A stretch of 51,660 nt of DNA, taken from Caldibacillus debilis DSM 16016. GTDB taxonomy: Bacteria > Bacillota > Bacilli > Bacillales > Caldibacillaceae. The translations under genes and the position numbers were made by a program. The DNA lies in contig NZ_KB912917.1 in the NCBI RefSeq assembly GCF_000383875.1, forward strand, positions 76,041 to 127,700. The letters are read 5' to 3'. The notes beneath the pieces are model-generated. The model made no database searches. It was not told the origin of the DNA and saw nothing but the letters and a program-made list of their open reading frames with translations. This document shows, piece after piece, positions 7,892 to 16,434 of this stretch (its first letter is position 1; the number at the start of each line of letters is the position of its first letter).

Positions 7892-9012
7892 ACCTTTTCC
7901 ACCTCGCGCATGTGGGCGCTTTGGGCGGGTTTGATCAATAACCCCGTTTCCCGGTCAAAAAAGTGCAAGAAAGGGATGGGGATGTGGACCGGAACCCTTT
8001 CCCCCGCTTTCACCTTCCATTGGCCGGGCCATTTCGCCGTCCAAATCTCTTTTCCGACTTCAAAGGAAAGAAGGGTTTCATTTCCAAGCTGTTCCACATT
8101 GATCACTTCCAGTTCGGAGGTCCTGTCTTCCGCCGTACCCGGACGGATATGTTCCGGCCGGATACCGACGATGACGTTCCGATCCGGGGAAATATCCAAA
8201 CCCGCGGGATCCGCCGGCAAAGAGAGCCGGTTTTCTACCACAAGTTCCCTCTTTTCCGGAAAATAGCGGGCATTCCCCATATTCATCTTTGGCGTTCCGA
8301 TAAAGGAAGCGACGAAGGTGTTCGCCGGTTCGTTGTATAAACGGATCGGTTCCCCGACTTGCTGGATTTTGCCGTCGTGCAGGACCATGATCCGGTCCCC
8401 CATCGTCATCGCCTCCACTTGATCGTGGGTGACGTAAATCGTCGTCAGCCCGAGCCGCTGCTGCAGGCGGCGGATCTCCATCCGCATGTTCGCCCGGAGC
8501 TTGGCGTCCAAATTGGACAAAGGCTCATCCATTAAGCAAAGAGGAGCCCGGCTGACAATCGCCCGCGCCAGTGCCACCCGCTGCCGCTGGCCGCCGGACA
8601 GCTCTTTCGGCTTCCGTTTCAAAAGCCTTTCCAGCCCCAACATCTCCGCCGCCTCCTGAAGCCTTCTTTGCCTTTCCGCTTTGTCCACCTTTTTTGCCTT
8701 CAAACCGAACAAAATGTTTTCTTCCACGTTCAAATGAGGATATAAGGCGTAGTTTTGAAAAACCATGGAGATGTTCCGATCTTTGGGCGGCAGATGATTG
8801 ACGACCCTTCCGCCGATTTTTAATATGCCGCCGGTGATGTCCTCAAGCCCGGCGATCATCCTCAAGAGGGTGCTTTTCCCCGAACCGGAAGGACCGACAA
8901 GGACGAAGAATTCCCCTTCCCTGATTGTTAAATCCATCTCCTTAATCACATTTTTTTGTTTGTCATAGGATTTGGAAACACGGATCATTTCCACAATGAT
9001 TGACTCCTGCAT
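7888..9012 (-). CDS. ugpC: Glycerol-3-phosphate ABC transporter ATPase UgpC
   Basis: The 374-residue ATPase is of the MalK/UgpC type. It has Walker [10 protein letters not shown] (residues 40-48), signature LSGGQRQRVALARA (138-151), Walker B LCLMDEP (159-164), a D-loop SNLDA, the switch histidine in YVTHDQ, and a C-terminal TOBE/OB region (about 240-374). It is the promoter-proximal gene of the operon, which is unusual since ugpB often comes first. GGGAGGG stands just before the ATG. Confidence 0.92.
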   Translation of the reverse strand: MQESIIVEMIRVSKSYDKQKNVIKEMDLTIREGEFFVLVGPSGSGKSTLLRMIAGLEDITGGILKIGGRVVNHLPPKDRNISMVFQNYALYPHLNVEENILFGLKAKKVDKAERQRRLQEAAEMLGLERLLKRKPKELSGGQRQRVALARAIVSRAPLCLMDEPLSNLDAKLRANMRMEIRRLQQRLGLTTIYVTHDQVEAMTMGDRIMVLHDGKIQQVGEPIRLYNEPANTFVASFIGTPKMNMGNARYFPEKRELVVENRLSLPADPAGLDISPDRNVIVGIRPEHIRPGTAEDRTSELEVINVEQLGNETLLSFEVGKEIWTAKWPGQWKVKAGERVPVHIPIPFLHFFDRETGLLIKPAQSAHMREVEKV

Positions 9013-9054
9013 CCCTTTCCCTCCCGCAATCTATTTAACCACAGAAAAATTCCG

Positions 9055-9113
9055 AATATGCCGATTCCATAAAATCTTTACAATACATTATATTTTCCTT
9101 TAATTTTTTTACC
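9055..9113. promoter_or_regulatory. ugp promoter and Pho-box-like repeats
   Basis: For ugpC the minus strand has TTGTAA (9078-9083), 17 bp, CATATT (9055-9060). On the plus strand TTTACA (9077), TTATAT (9088), TTTAAT (9099) and TTTACC (9108) are spaced by 11, 11 and 9 bp. This resembles the TTAACA-type direct repeats with 11-bp period bound by PhoP in Bacillus. The site lies between two phosphate-ester scavenging units, so phosphate control is plausible but inferred. Confidence 0.4.
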
Positions 9114-9601
9114 GCTTCTTCAAAGGGGCTTTACATGTCCTTAAAACCGTTGTGCAATGATTATTCCGGAAGCTTCCGGAAAAACAAGACCCGCAATTAT
9201 TAATGAAAGCATTTACATTCCCGATCATAAATTTAAAAAGATCGCGCGAGAGACAGCTGCCCTTCCACATCCCACGGGTGAGGGCCTGCGAATGAAATTG
9301 GGTCCGATCCGTATCCCGGGATTCAAAGGCTTTTTCACTAATATCCGAAAGGGGCGGATCTTATGGATAAGTACAGAAGACATCCAGGGATTTCAGAAGA
9401 GAAGTCCTCGGCATGACGGACATATCCGCGGGTTACGATCATTGCAGCGGGTTTCCGCACAAAACGCGCTTTCCATTACCATGTTTATTTCTTGGAACCG
9501 GGGGTGTATTCCATATTTGCCCCTGTTCCGTTTCCGGGCGGAAAGGATATGGGGTCACTTCCCAAATAAAAGGTATTTTTGCCGCCCTGAAGGAGGAAAA
9601 A
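9114..9601. other. Long gene-free leader before glpQ
   Basis: About 490 bp separate the ugp control region from the glpQ start. The frames that are open here have no ribosome site or family signature. No clear terminator or riboswitch was recognised. Confidence 0.4.
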
Positions 9602-10633
9602 ATGGGGAATATAAAAAACTTCCTGCTTTCTTTCACGATCTTACTGACAATCATTTTGGCGGGGTGCCAAAACGGCGTTCATAAGGCAGGCATCGGGGGT
9701 AAAGGGGAAACGAATTCAGGAATCAAAGAGGGTTCTGAATACGCGGGCGAATCGGGCAAGGAAACCGGAGCGCCTCCAATTGAAACCGGGGTCATTTCCA
9801 TCGCCCATCGAGGAGCTCCTTTTTTCGCTCCGGAACATACCATCCCATCCTATGAAATCGCCGCCGGTTTGGGCGCCGATTATATCGAACTCGACTTGCA
9901 AATGACCAAGGACGGGGTCCTCGTCTCCATCCATGATAAAACCGTCGGACGGACGACCGGCGGACAGGGAGAAGTGGCTTCATACACCTTAAAAGAGCTG
10001 AAGCGGCTCGACGCCGGCCATTCCTTTGCCGGCCGCGAACGAAAACGATACGTCCATGTGAAAATTCCGACCCTCGAGGAAGTCCTCGAGCGTTTCGGGG
10101 ATTCGGTAAATTATTATATTGAAATCAAAAACCCGGCCGATAATCCCGGGATGGAAAAGGCGTTGATCGATGCGTTAAAGAAATTCCAACTCCTGCATAA
10201 AAAGGACAAAAACGGCCTTCCGAAAGTGATCATCCAATCCTTCAGCCCAAAAAGCCTGAAATCCGTTCAAAGAATGGAACCCGGCCTTCCGCTGATCCGG
10301 CTTTTCAATGAAAAGGATTTTGCCTCCTTAACCGATGATGCGATCAAAGAATTGCAGACCTACGCCAGCGGAGTGGGGCTCCCCTACCGGTCCGTGACAA
10401 AAAAAGAAATAGATCGGCTGCATTCCTACGGCCTCGATGTCCACGTGTACACGATCAATGATAAAAAAACGATGGAACAGTATATCGATTACGGCGTGGA
10501 CGGGATTTTTACCGATCACATCGATCAATTATTGGAAATCTTGCATATGAGGCAGAACTCCCCGAACGAAAAAAGCCGAATCCATCGCTTGCCGCAGAAA
10601 AGCGATGAATTCGGCATCCGTCCATCCGATTAA
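9602..10633 (+). CDS. glpQ: Glycerophosphodiester phosphodiesterase lipoprotein
   Basis: The 343-residue lipoprotein has the lipobox IILAGC (Cys22) and a linker of about 40 residues. The GDPD TIM-barrel follows: SIAHRGAPFFAPEHT with His69 and Arg70, IELDLQMTKDG with Glu96 and Asp98, and SIHD with catalytic His111. It hydrolyses extracytoplasmic glycerophosphodiesters to glycerol-3-phosphate and alcohols, which the divergent Ugp system would import. The ATG at 9602 follows AAGGAGG by five bases; the frame is open from 9413 but that start has no site. The last 20 or so codons overlap a leftward terminator hairpin (10569-10615), and the TAA overlaps the stop codon of the next gene. Confidence 0.93.
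   Translation: MGNIKNFLLSFTILLTIILAGCQNGVHKAGIGGKGETNSGIKEGSEYAGESGKETGAPPIETGVISIAHRGAPFFAPEHTIPSYEIAAGLGADYIELDLQMTKDGVLVSIHDKTVGRTTGGQGEVASYTLKELKRLDAGHSFAGRERKRYVHVKIPTLEEVLERFGDSVNYYIEIKNPADNPGMEKALIDALKKFQLLHKKDKNGLPKVIIQSFSPKSLKSVQRMEPGLPLIRLFNEKDFASLTDDAIKELQTYASGVGLPYRSVTKKEIDRLHSYGLDVHVYTINDKKTMEQYIDYGVDGIFTDHIDQLLEILHMRQNSPNEKSRIHRLPQKSDEFGIRPSD
10569..10615 (-). terminator. Terminator of the DUF2207 gene inside glpQ
   Basis: On the minus strand a 16-bp stem with a single mismatch (arms 10600-10615 and 10575-10590) and a 9-nt loop is followed by TTTTTT (10569-10574). It is a textbook intrinsic terminator for the leftward gene ending at 10630, yet it encodes the C-terminal residues of glpQ on the other strand. 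Confidence 0.85.
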
Positions 10634-12300
10634 AAAGCGCCGGAGCCGCCTCCCCCTCCGCCGACTCCTCCGCCGGAGGAACCGGAAGCGCCGCCTGTAA
10701 AGGCACCCGCCCGGCTGTCCGCCGCCGTAAAGATGGCCACGGTATACGCCGGATTGTATAAAAATCCGGTTCCTTCCGGGAAGGACCGTTTTTCCGCTTC
10801 CAGAAAAGCGTTGAACGCCTTTTTGAACGGGGCGTTGTCCACGCCGATCCCGTAGGCGATCAGCCGTTGCTTTTCCCCATCGGAAAGCAGGTCCCACTGA
10901 TCCTTCGTGAAATGCCGCAGCCTCTCCCGCAGACGTTGCCATTCCAGAAGGATTTCCAGCCCCTTATCGCTTTTCGGATGGTAAAAAATCGCAAAAAGCA
11001 AGGCAGCGGCGGATCCCAGCAGGGTCCCTATGAACGGGACATAAAGCTCATAAATCCCGAAGAAAACCGCGGATATCCCCAGCAAAACCCCGACGGCCGC
11101 CACGCCCCACCGGAGTCCGGCTTTCGTTTCGTATAATCCCGCTTGCTTCACTTCCTCCGCAATCTTCCGCTTCCATTCCATCATTTCCGATTGATAGATT
11201 TCCAAGTTTTTCCTATTATTTGTGAATTTTTTCAGCTCTTTCAAGGAAAATTCCTTCCCGTTCCCCACCTGTTCGAACAAGAACCGGATCAATTTCCTCT
11301 CATGGGGATGTTCCGTCCGCCCGTTGACCAGGACAAAACGGTCTTCCGTCTCCTGCTTTACATATCCCTTTCGGAGCAAATCATAGAGGGCGGCCGCGGC
11401 CGTTTCCGGATTGAAGATGCAGCCGCTGGTGAAATAAATGGTGGCGGGGATGCTCAATTTTTCTTCCGGAACATGGAATTGCAGGCGCTCCAAATGCTCC
11501 TCGACCAATCGTTTCTTTCGCCGGGAAGAGAGGAATGCAGCCGGAAACAAAACGGCAAAGAAGACCAGCATCGCAGGAATGAGCCCGTTTCCCGCCTTCC
11601 GCAGCGCATCCCGGGTTTCCGCGTATTTTTTCGCCTTTTCGGCAAGATGTTCCTTTTCTTTGAGCACTTTTTCCCGGATGGTACCCGCCATCATCCCCAT
11701 TCCCGGAAACAGCTCCGGCTCGTAAATCACCCGGATGTCCCCGTTTTCCCGGGCCGGAACCTCTCCGAGCCGAAAGACGACGGTTCCGTCATCCCGGATG
11801 TCTTCCTTGCCGTAAGCCTCATCATAGCCCAAAGCGAGGACCTGATCCGCCGCTTCCGGGGGATGGACGGCAATGGTCATGCGCAAATAGTCCGATTCGT
11901 TTCTTTCATCGAAAAACGGCCAATAAAACTGGGCACCGTCCTCGTACTTTTCCATCCCGCCCGTGATCCGGTAACGGAGTTCAACGGTGATCTTTTCCTT
12001 TTTCCCGCTCCGGTAAATTTTGTAGACGTCGCCTTCCTTTTCCACCTTCAAAGGCTTTCCTTTTTCAAAGGCGGCAAAATCTTTGATGGACGCCCCTTTT
12101 TTCGGGACAATTTCCCGGGTAATTCCCCTGAATTTGCTGTCAAAGTCATAGGTGAATGTTTCCTTGACCGCGACCTCCCCGTTCTTTTGCAAGTAAGCGT
12201 CGATCTTGGCATCGGTGATGGAAAATTCGACGGCGAGCCCCTTTTTTGCGGGGAAAAGCAGAAGAAAACAGGCGAAAAATACGATCAGCAGCTTTTTCAT
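10630..12300 (-). CDS. DUF2207 membrane protein, predicted ECF regulon member
   Basis: The 556-residue product has a cleavable-looking signal peptide and an extracytoplasmic beta-rich DUF2207 domain (about residues 24-235; ITREIVPKKG and FYWPFFDERNESDYLR are family-like). A membrane helix follows at about 240-262, then a cytosolic charged region, a pair of helices at about 393-441, and a glycine-rich tail ending GGGGGGSGAF. The molecular function of DUF2207 proteins is not known to me. The ATG at 12300 has GAGGTGA eight bases upstream. An ECF-type promoter sits 25 bp upstream of the start, and the gene is divergent from the sigma factor, suggesting an envelope-stress role. Confidence 0.85.
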   Translation of the reverse strand: MKKLLIVFFACFLLLFPAKKGLAVEFSITDAKIDAYLQKNGEVAVKETFTYDFDSKFRGITREIVPKKGASIKDFAAFEKGKPLKVEKEGDVYKIYRSGKKEKITVELRYRITGGMEKYEDGAQFYWPFFDERNESDYLRMTIAVHPPEAADQVLALGYDEAYGKEDIRDDGTVVFRLGEVPARENGDIRVIYEPELFPGMGMMAGTIREKVLKEKEHLAEKAKKYAETRDALRKAGNGLIPAMLVFFAVLFPAAFLSSRRKKRLVEEHLERLQFHVPEEKLSIPATIYFTSGCIFNPETAAAALYDLLRKGYVKQETEDRFVLVNGRTEHPHERKLIRFLFEQVGNGKEFSLKELKKFTNNRKNLEIYQSEMMEWKRKIAEEVKQAGLYETKAGLRWGVAAVGVLLGISAVFFGIYELYVPFIGTLLGSAAALLFAIFYHPKSDKGLEILLEWQRLRERLRHFTKDQWDLLSDGEKQRLIAYGIGVDNAPFKKAFNAFLEAEKRSFPEGTGFLYNPAYTVAIFTAADSRAGAFTGGASGSSGGGVGGGGGGSGAF

Positions 12301-12324
12301 GGCACCGTTCACCTCAAAATCTTT

Positions 12325-12350
12325 TACGCAAACAAGGCATAAAGGTTTCA
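12325..12350 (-). promoter_or_regulatory. ECF-type promoter of the DUF2207 gene
   Basis: The minus strand reads TGAAAC (12345-12350), 16 bp, CGTA (12325-12328). This is the SigW/SigM-class pattern of Bacillus. The predicted start near 12317 leaves a short leader with the ribosome site. Confidence 0.75.
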
Positions 12351-12527
12351 TCCGGGCCTTGCGGCGATAATTTTTTCCTTCCCATATTTCTTTTCGGACA
12401 TTTTTTCTGATACGTTATGTAAAAAGACAAAAGCTTCCTATTGCCTATGCCCGAATCCGCGGAACGGGAAGGGGGATTTTTCGCAAAACTTCGGACTGAA
12501 CTTTTTTCTTCGTTTTCTCCGGAATTT

Positions 12528-12554
12528 TGAAACTTTTTTTATGTTCCTGGCGTC
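12528..12554 (+). promoter_or_regulatory. ECF-type autoregulatory promoter of the sigma operon
   Basis: TGAAAC (12528-12533), a T-rich 17-bp spacer and CGTC (12551-12554) lie 35 bp upstream of the sigma-factor start. The upstream ATG at 12541 falls inside this promoter, which argues against it as the start. The same box combination occurs at 51213-51239. Confidence 0.78.
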
Positions 12555-12588
12555 TTACTGTCGACCGAAAGGGGAAGGAGGTTATGGT

Positions 12589-13182
12589 TTGCATTCCTCG
12601 GCAGACGTTCGCGATGCTTTTCTCATCGCCCGGGAGCGGGAAATCCTGCAAATGGAAGCCCTGGAAGCGGTGAAAGCGATCATGGATTTATACGGAAACG
12701 AAATCAAACGGTTCGTTTATACCTATATGCAAAACCCCGCCGATACGGACGATGTGACCCAGGAAGTGTTTATCACCGTTTATGAAAAATTGCCCGAATT
12801 TCAAGGGCGCTCGATGCTGCGGAGCTGGATCTACGCCATTGCCGCAAACAAATGCAAAGATCATTTGCGGAAGTGGAACCTCCGGAACCGGAGGCTGAAA
12901 GAGAAGATGTTCGGCCATTTCCCGATTCTCCGGAATAATCCGGATACCCCGGAAGAAGCGGCAATCAAACAGCATGCAGCCAGCCAACTGCTGGAGCGGG
13001 TGCTGAGCTTGCCGGTAAAATACCGGGAAGTCATCGTTTTATATTATTTTCACGATCTTTCCGTGAAGGAAATCGGGGAAATGCTCCATGAGAAGGAAGG
13101 GACGGTGCGGACAAGGCTGGACCGGGCCAGGGAAAAATTGCGGGCGCTATTATCCGAAGAAAGGAGTGAACGGGATGGATGA
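12589..13182 (+). CDS. ECF RNA polymerase sigma factor
   Basis: The 197-residue sigma-70 protein has region 2 at about residues 25-90 (DTDDVTQEVFITVYEKL, FQGRSMLRSWIYAIAANKCKDHLR) and region 4 at about 125-178 (LPVKYREVIVLYYFHDLSVKEIGEML, then EGTVRTRLDRAREKL). TTG at 12589 is the chosen start because AAGGAGG ends seven bases before it and the upstream ATG lies in the promoter. The product directs core polymerase to promoters like its own. The gene overlaps the regulator gene by eight bases. Size and layout resemble the Bacillus SigX/SigV group; the subgroup is not certain. Confidence 0.93.
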   Translation: MHSSADVRDAFLIAREREILQMEALEAVKAIMDLYGNEIKRFVYTYMQNPADTDDVTQEVFITVYEKLPEFQGRSMLRSWIYAIAANKCKDHLRKWNLRNRRLKEKMFGHFPILRNNPDTPEEAAIKQHAASQLLERVLSLPVKYREVIVLYYFHDLSVKEIGEMLHEKEGTVRTRLDRAREKLRALLSEERSERDG

Positions 13183-14365
13183 ACGGTTGAAGGAATTGAA
13201 AAGGGAATATGAACAGGCCCTACCTGTTTCTTTTACGCAAAAAGACAGGGAAAGGATTTTGGAAAAAATTAACAAAAAACAGAGGAAAATAACGCCGCCT
13301 GCGATCTTCCCGAAAGCTTTGACCGCACTTTTTTACGCGGCAACCTTCTTCATCGGATTTTATTTCATTCATGAACAGTTTTTTCCTGCCGAACCCGGCA
13401 AAGAAGGGAAACGGGCGCAAAGCTCCCTCGAAGAATCCGGCCAGGCCAAGTATACCCTCTTGACGGAAGAGGACGATCTCTTCCTCACCTTCGACCCGGA
13501 AACGTTGCAGCCCGGCGACCAGGTCGGGAGTTTTACCGTCGAAAGCATCTCGGAAAAAGACGGAAAGGAAACGATCGTCTTTGTGACCGGCGAAAACGGA
13601 AACGGCGAAATCCACGGCGATCTGTATTCCGAACAAAATCAATTCTGGTTCATTCCGGATAAAAAATCCTTAAGCGATTTTCCCATTGCCGCCGAAGACA
13701 TCGGGAAAAAACTGTTTTTCACCTTTTCCGGGGAAGTGCAGGAAAGGCTGAAAAATGAATTCGACCAATTGCAAGCGGGATCCGTAGCCTATGCGGAATG
13801 GCGCAGCGATAAGAAGATCAAGACCTTTCCAAACTATGCCCTGCGCGTTGCGGAAATCCGGTATGAACGGGATCCGGACCGGCCGACCGTCATCTTGGGC
13901 GTGCACCCGAACGCGGATCCGGGCGGCGGAAACGGCCCGGACGGCCGAACCTACCATACGTCCATCGAACTGGACGGCAAGCTGAAAAATATCTATCATC
14001 AATACGCCCAGACCCTCGATGACCGTCTGCTCGACGGGTTAAAACCGGTCGACGTGTTCAAATTGTATATCCACGCCATGGGATCAGGCGATAAGAACGT
14101 CCAGTACGCCCTCTTGATCAAAGATGAAAAATACGGAGGTGTTCCCGACCAAGAAACCTATTTCAGCGACCCGGAAGGGATAACAGCCGAAAATGAGAAA
14201 AAATTTTATGATGACCTCAAATCCGTCAGCTCCTTTACGGAAAAATACCTTTCCGATGAGGAAGCGGTGATCGGATTTTCAGCCCAAGGCCGTGATTTTG
14301 CCTTCCGGATATGCATCGATCCCGATTCGAAGGTCTGGAAAGTGCCGCCTATGGCCATGCAATGA
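13175..14365 (+). CDS. Membrane anti-sigma factor
   Basis: The 396-residue product begins with a short charged cytosolic segment (about 45 residues) that should hold the sigma factor. One membrane helix follows (ALTALFYAATFFIGFYFI, about 46-63), then a large extracytoplasmic domain. No zinc HxxxCxxC anti-sigma motif is present. The ATG overlaps the sigma stop (ATGGATGA), so the pair is coupled. The outer domain has no motif I recognise; it may sense an envelope signal or control proteolysis. The architecture is like RsiX-type regulators. Confidence 0.83.
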   Translation: MDERLKELKREYEQALPVSFTQKDRERILEKINKKQRKITPPAIFPKALTALFYAATFFIGFYFIHEQFFPAEPGKEGKRAQSSLEESGQAKYTLLTEEDDLFLTFDPETLQPGDQVGSFTVESISEKDGKETIVFVTGENGNGEIHGDLYSEQNQFWFIPDKKSLSDFPIAAEDIGKKLFFTFSGEVQERLKNEFDQLQAGSVAYAEWRSDKKIKTFPNYALRVAEIRYERDPDRPTVILGVHPNADPGGGNGPDGRTYHTSIELDGKLKNIYHQYAQTLDDRLLDGLKPVDVFKLYIHAMGSGDKNVQYALLIKDEKYGGVPDQETYFSDPEGITAENEKKFYDDLKSVSSFTEKYLSDEEAVIGFSAQGRDFAFRICIDPDSKVWKVPPMAMQ

Positions 14366-14395
14366 GGGAAAAATGCCGGGCGGCCGGCATGGATC

Positions 14396-14680
14396 TTGAT
14401 CATGACGCCGGAGGCATGGAAGCGGAAATATCCTTTACCGCCATGTTATTGACCTTGCCTTCGGAAACATGGAAAAACCGCGACCGGCGGGTACTTGATG
14501 TTGGCTTTGGAAAAATGAAAATTAATAAACCCGAGAACGGCGTATGCCTGACCTTGCCGTCGGAAATACGGAAGCGGAAAACCTACGAGCGGGCGGCTTC
14601 TAAATCTTTTCTCCAGAAACTTGGAAGCTGAAAAAACCGCAATCGCCATGTCTTGATTCAAACATGAATACGGAAAGGAA
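14396..14680 (+). repeat. Degenerate tandem repeat, about 52-bp period
   Basis: Units begin at about 14396, 14449, 14495, 14548 and 14653, with one eroded unit near 14600. Each has a TTGA or CTGA start, a GG core and GGAA-rich ends, for example TTGACCTTGCCTTCGGAAAC and CTGACCTTGCCGTCGGAAAT. Spacings are 53, 46, 53 and 105 bp. The frames through it look noncoding. Confidence 0.5.
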
Positions 14681-14681
14681 G

Positions 14682-14710
14682 ACCCGCCGTGATCGGCGGG
14701 TTTTCTTTTG
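14682..14710 (+). terminator. Rho-independent terminator
   Basis: CCCGCCG (14683-14689), loop TGAT and CGGCGGG (14694-14700) are followed by TTTTCTTTT. It should end the sigma/anti-sigma transcript, about 315 bp after the last stop. Confidence 0.85.
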
Positions 14711-15107
14711 TGATGGCATCCAGCAGGACGTTTTCTTTTTTGCAAAAGAAATTAAGAATGAATCCTCCCTTCCAAGCTCCCCCATTCGGGCCGCAGATTT
14801 CTTCCATCGGCTCTTGCCATAAATCCCGCCTGCAAAATCAAGGGGTTCTGCTGCAGAATGCCGGAAATCCGCCCCCTTATCCCCTCCCCGTTTTTCCTTT
14901 TCGCAACGGCTTGGCCCGTTCGACGTTGCGGGCCGCCGGGCGCCCACCATTTTCCCCTCTCCATCCGCCTTCCTTCAACTCTTGTTTTTACCATTCTTCC
15001 CTTTCCCGTCAATCCTTCCGCTTCTTCCGGAGCGTCTTCGGACTTTCAGTCCCAGCATGTGATCGGCATATTTTATGAAAAATCTCCATTTTGAAAAGAA
15101 AATTTTA
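14711..15107. other. Gene-free stretch
   Basis: Short frames on both strands lack ribosome sites and family signatures. Nothing recognisable is present before the promoter at 15108. Confidence 0.4.
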
Positions 15108-15136
15108 TTGAAAACGAAAACGATATGTGGTATAAA
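15108..15136 (+). promoter_or_regulatory. SigA-type promoter of the amidohydrolase operon
   Basis: TTGAAA (15108-15113), 17 bp, TATAAA (15131-15136). Transcription should start near 15143, giving a 40-nt AT-rich leader before the ATG at 15184. No riboswitch fits in that length. Confidence 0.75.
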
Positions 15137-15183
15137 TATTCATAAATCTTTATTTTTATACAATCCATACAGGGGATGACGAG

Positions 15184-16359
15184 ATGAAAGAAAAACTGAA
15201 GGCGGAACTGGATCAAATCATGCCGGACCTATGGAATATGAATCTCCGGCTCTATGAAAATCCCGAATTGGGGGATCAGGAATATGAGGCGATGAAACTG
15301 CTCACCGGCTTTTTAAGGAGTCATGGTTTCGCCGTGGAAACGGGCATCGTCAACCGGCCGACGGCCTTCCGCGCCACGTACAAAAGCAAGAAGCCGGGCC
15401 CTGCCGTCTGCTTTCTTGCGGAATACGACGCCCTGCCGGAAATCGGCCATGGATGCGGGCACAATTTAATCGGGACGATGAGCACCGGCGCCGGGGTCAT
15501 TCTCAGCAAACTGGCCGACGCCGTCGGGGGCACCGTCATCGTTCTGGGGACGCCCGCCGAGGAAACAAACGGAGCGAAGGTGCCCATGTGCGAACAAGGC
15601 ATTTTCGCCGATATCGATGTTGCCCTCATGGTCCATCCGGCCGGAACCTCCCACGAAAGCGGCCAATCCCTGGCCATGGATGCACTGCAATATGCCTACA
15701 CGGGAAAAGCGGCCCACGCCGCATCGTCCCCGGAAAAAGGGATCAACGCCTTGGACAGCGTGATCCAGCTTTTCAACGGCATCAACGCATTGAGGCAGCA
15801 CCTGCCTTCCGACGTCCGCATCCACGGCATCATTTCCGAAGGCGGAAAAGCGGCCAATATCGTGCCGGATTACGCGGTCGCAAGATTCTATATCAGGGCC
15901 GCCACCCGGGAAAGGGTCGACGAAACGGTGAAAAAGGTCAATCAAATCGCCCGCGGCGCGGCCATGATGACCGGCGCTTCCCTGGAAATCTCCAATTATG
16001 AATTGAGCTACGACAACATGATCACCAACCAAGCCTTATCCGCGGCGTTTACGAAAAACTTGAGGCAAATCAGCAGCCAGCCGGTCCTTCCCGCAAAACG
16101 GGAATACGGCTCCATCGACATGGGAAACGTGAGCCACGTCGTCCCGGCCATCCATCCCTACATCGGGCTGAATGACGGGAACCTGGCCGCCCATACGAAG
16201 GAATTCGCCGACAAAACGGTCACGGAACAGGGGAGGAAAACCCTTTATGAAGGCGCCCTCGCCCTCGCCATGACCGGGTATGACGTCATGGCGGACCCTT
16301 CCCTGTTGCAAGCGATAAAAGATGAATTCGACCATTGGAAGAACAATAAACTTTACTAA
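15184..16359 (+). CDS. M20 family amidohydrolase
   Basis: The 391-residue product is a cytosolic zinc hydrolase of the M20D/AbgB-like group. Metal-site motifs visible are FLAEYDALPEIGHGCGHNL, GTPAEETNG (Glu pair) and MVHPAG, and the dimerisation insert begins at KAAHAAS. Family members remove acyl groups from N-acyl amino acids or split p-aminobenzoyl-glutamate. It heads an operon with a polar amino-acid ABC transporter, so it probably deacylates or hydrolyses the imported compound. The Bacillus yxeM-N-O-P set has the same gene content and handles modified cysteines. A paralogue at 39836-41032 sits in the methionine operon, strengthening a sulfur amino-acid link. Confidence 0.88.
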   Translation: MKEKLKAELDQIMPDLWNMNLRLYENPELGDQEYEAMKLLTGFLRSHGFAVETGIVNRPTAFRATYKSKKPGPAVCFLAEYDALPEIGHGCGHNLIGTMSTGAGVILSKLADAVGGTVIVLGTPAEETNGAKVPMCEQGIFADIDVALMVHPAGTSHESGQSLAMDALQYAYTGKAAHAASSPEKGINALDSVIQLFNGINALRQHLPSDVRIHGIISEGGKAANIVPDYAVARFYIRAATRERVDETVKKVNQIARGAAMMTGASLEISNYELSYDNMITNQALSAAFTKNLRQISSQPVLPAKREYGSIDMGNVSHVVPAIHPYIGLNDGNLAAHTKEFADKTVTEQGRKTLYEGALALAMTGYDVMADPSLLQAIKDEFDHWKNNKLY

Positions 16360-16434
16360 TCTTTCCCATTATGAATCTTTGAAACGGCTGCGAGCCGAAT
16401 CCATTTTTCACCAATCAAACAAAGGGGGATAAAA

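Noticed and set aside
11143-12342. Plus-strand frame opposite the DUF2207 gene
   Set aside because: It has no ribosome site, and its residues are an antisense readout of a recognised membrane protein.
12541-12588. ATG at 12541 as the sigma-factor start
   Set aside because: It lies in the spacer of the ECF promoter; TTG 12589 has AAGGAGG at the right distance.
15137-15183. Possible ArgR box in the amidohydrolase leader
   Set aside because: The AT-rich match TTCATAAATCTTTATTTTTA is too weak to separate from background.
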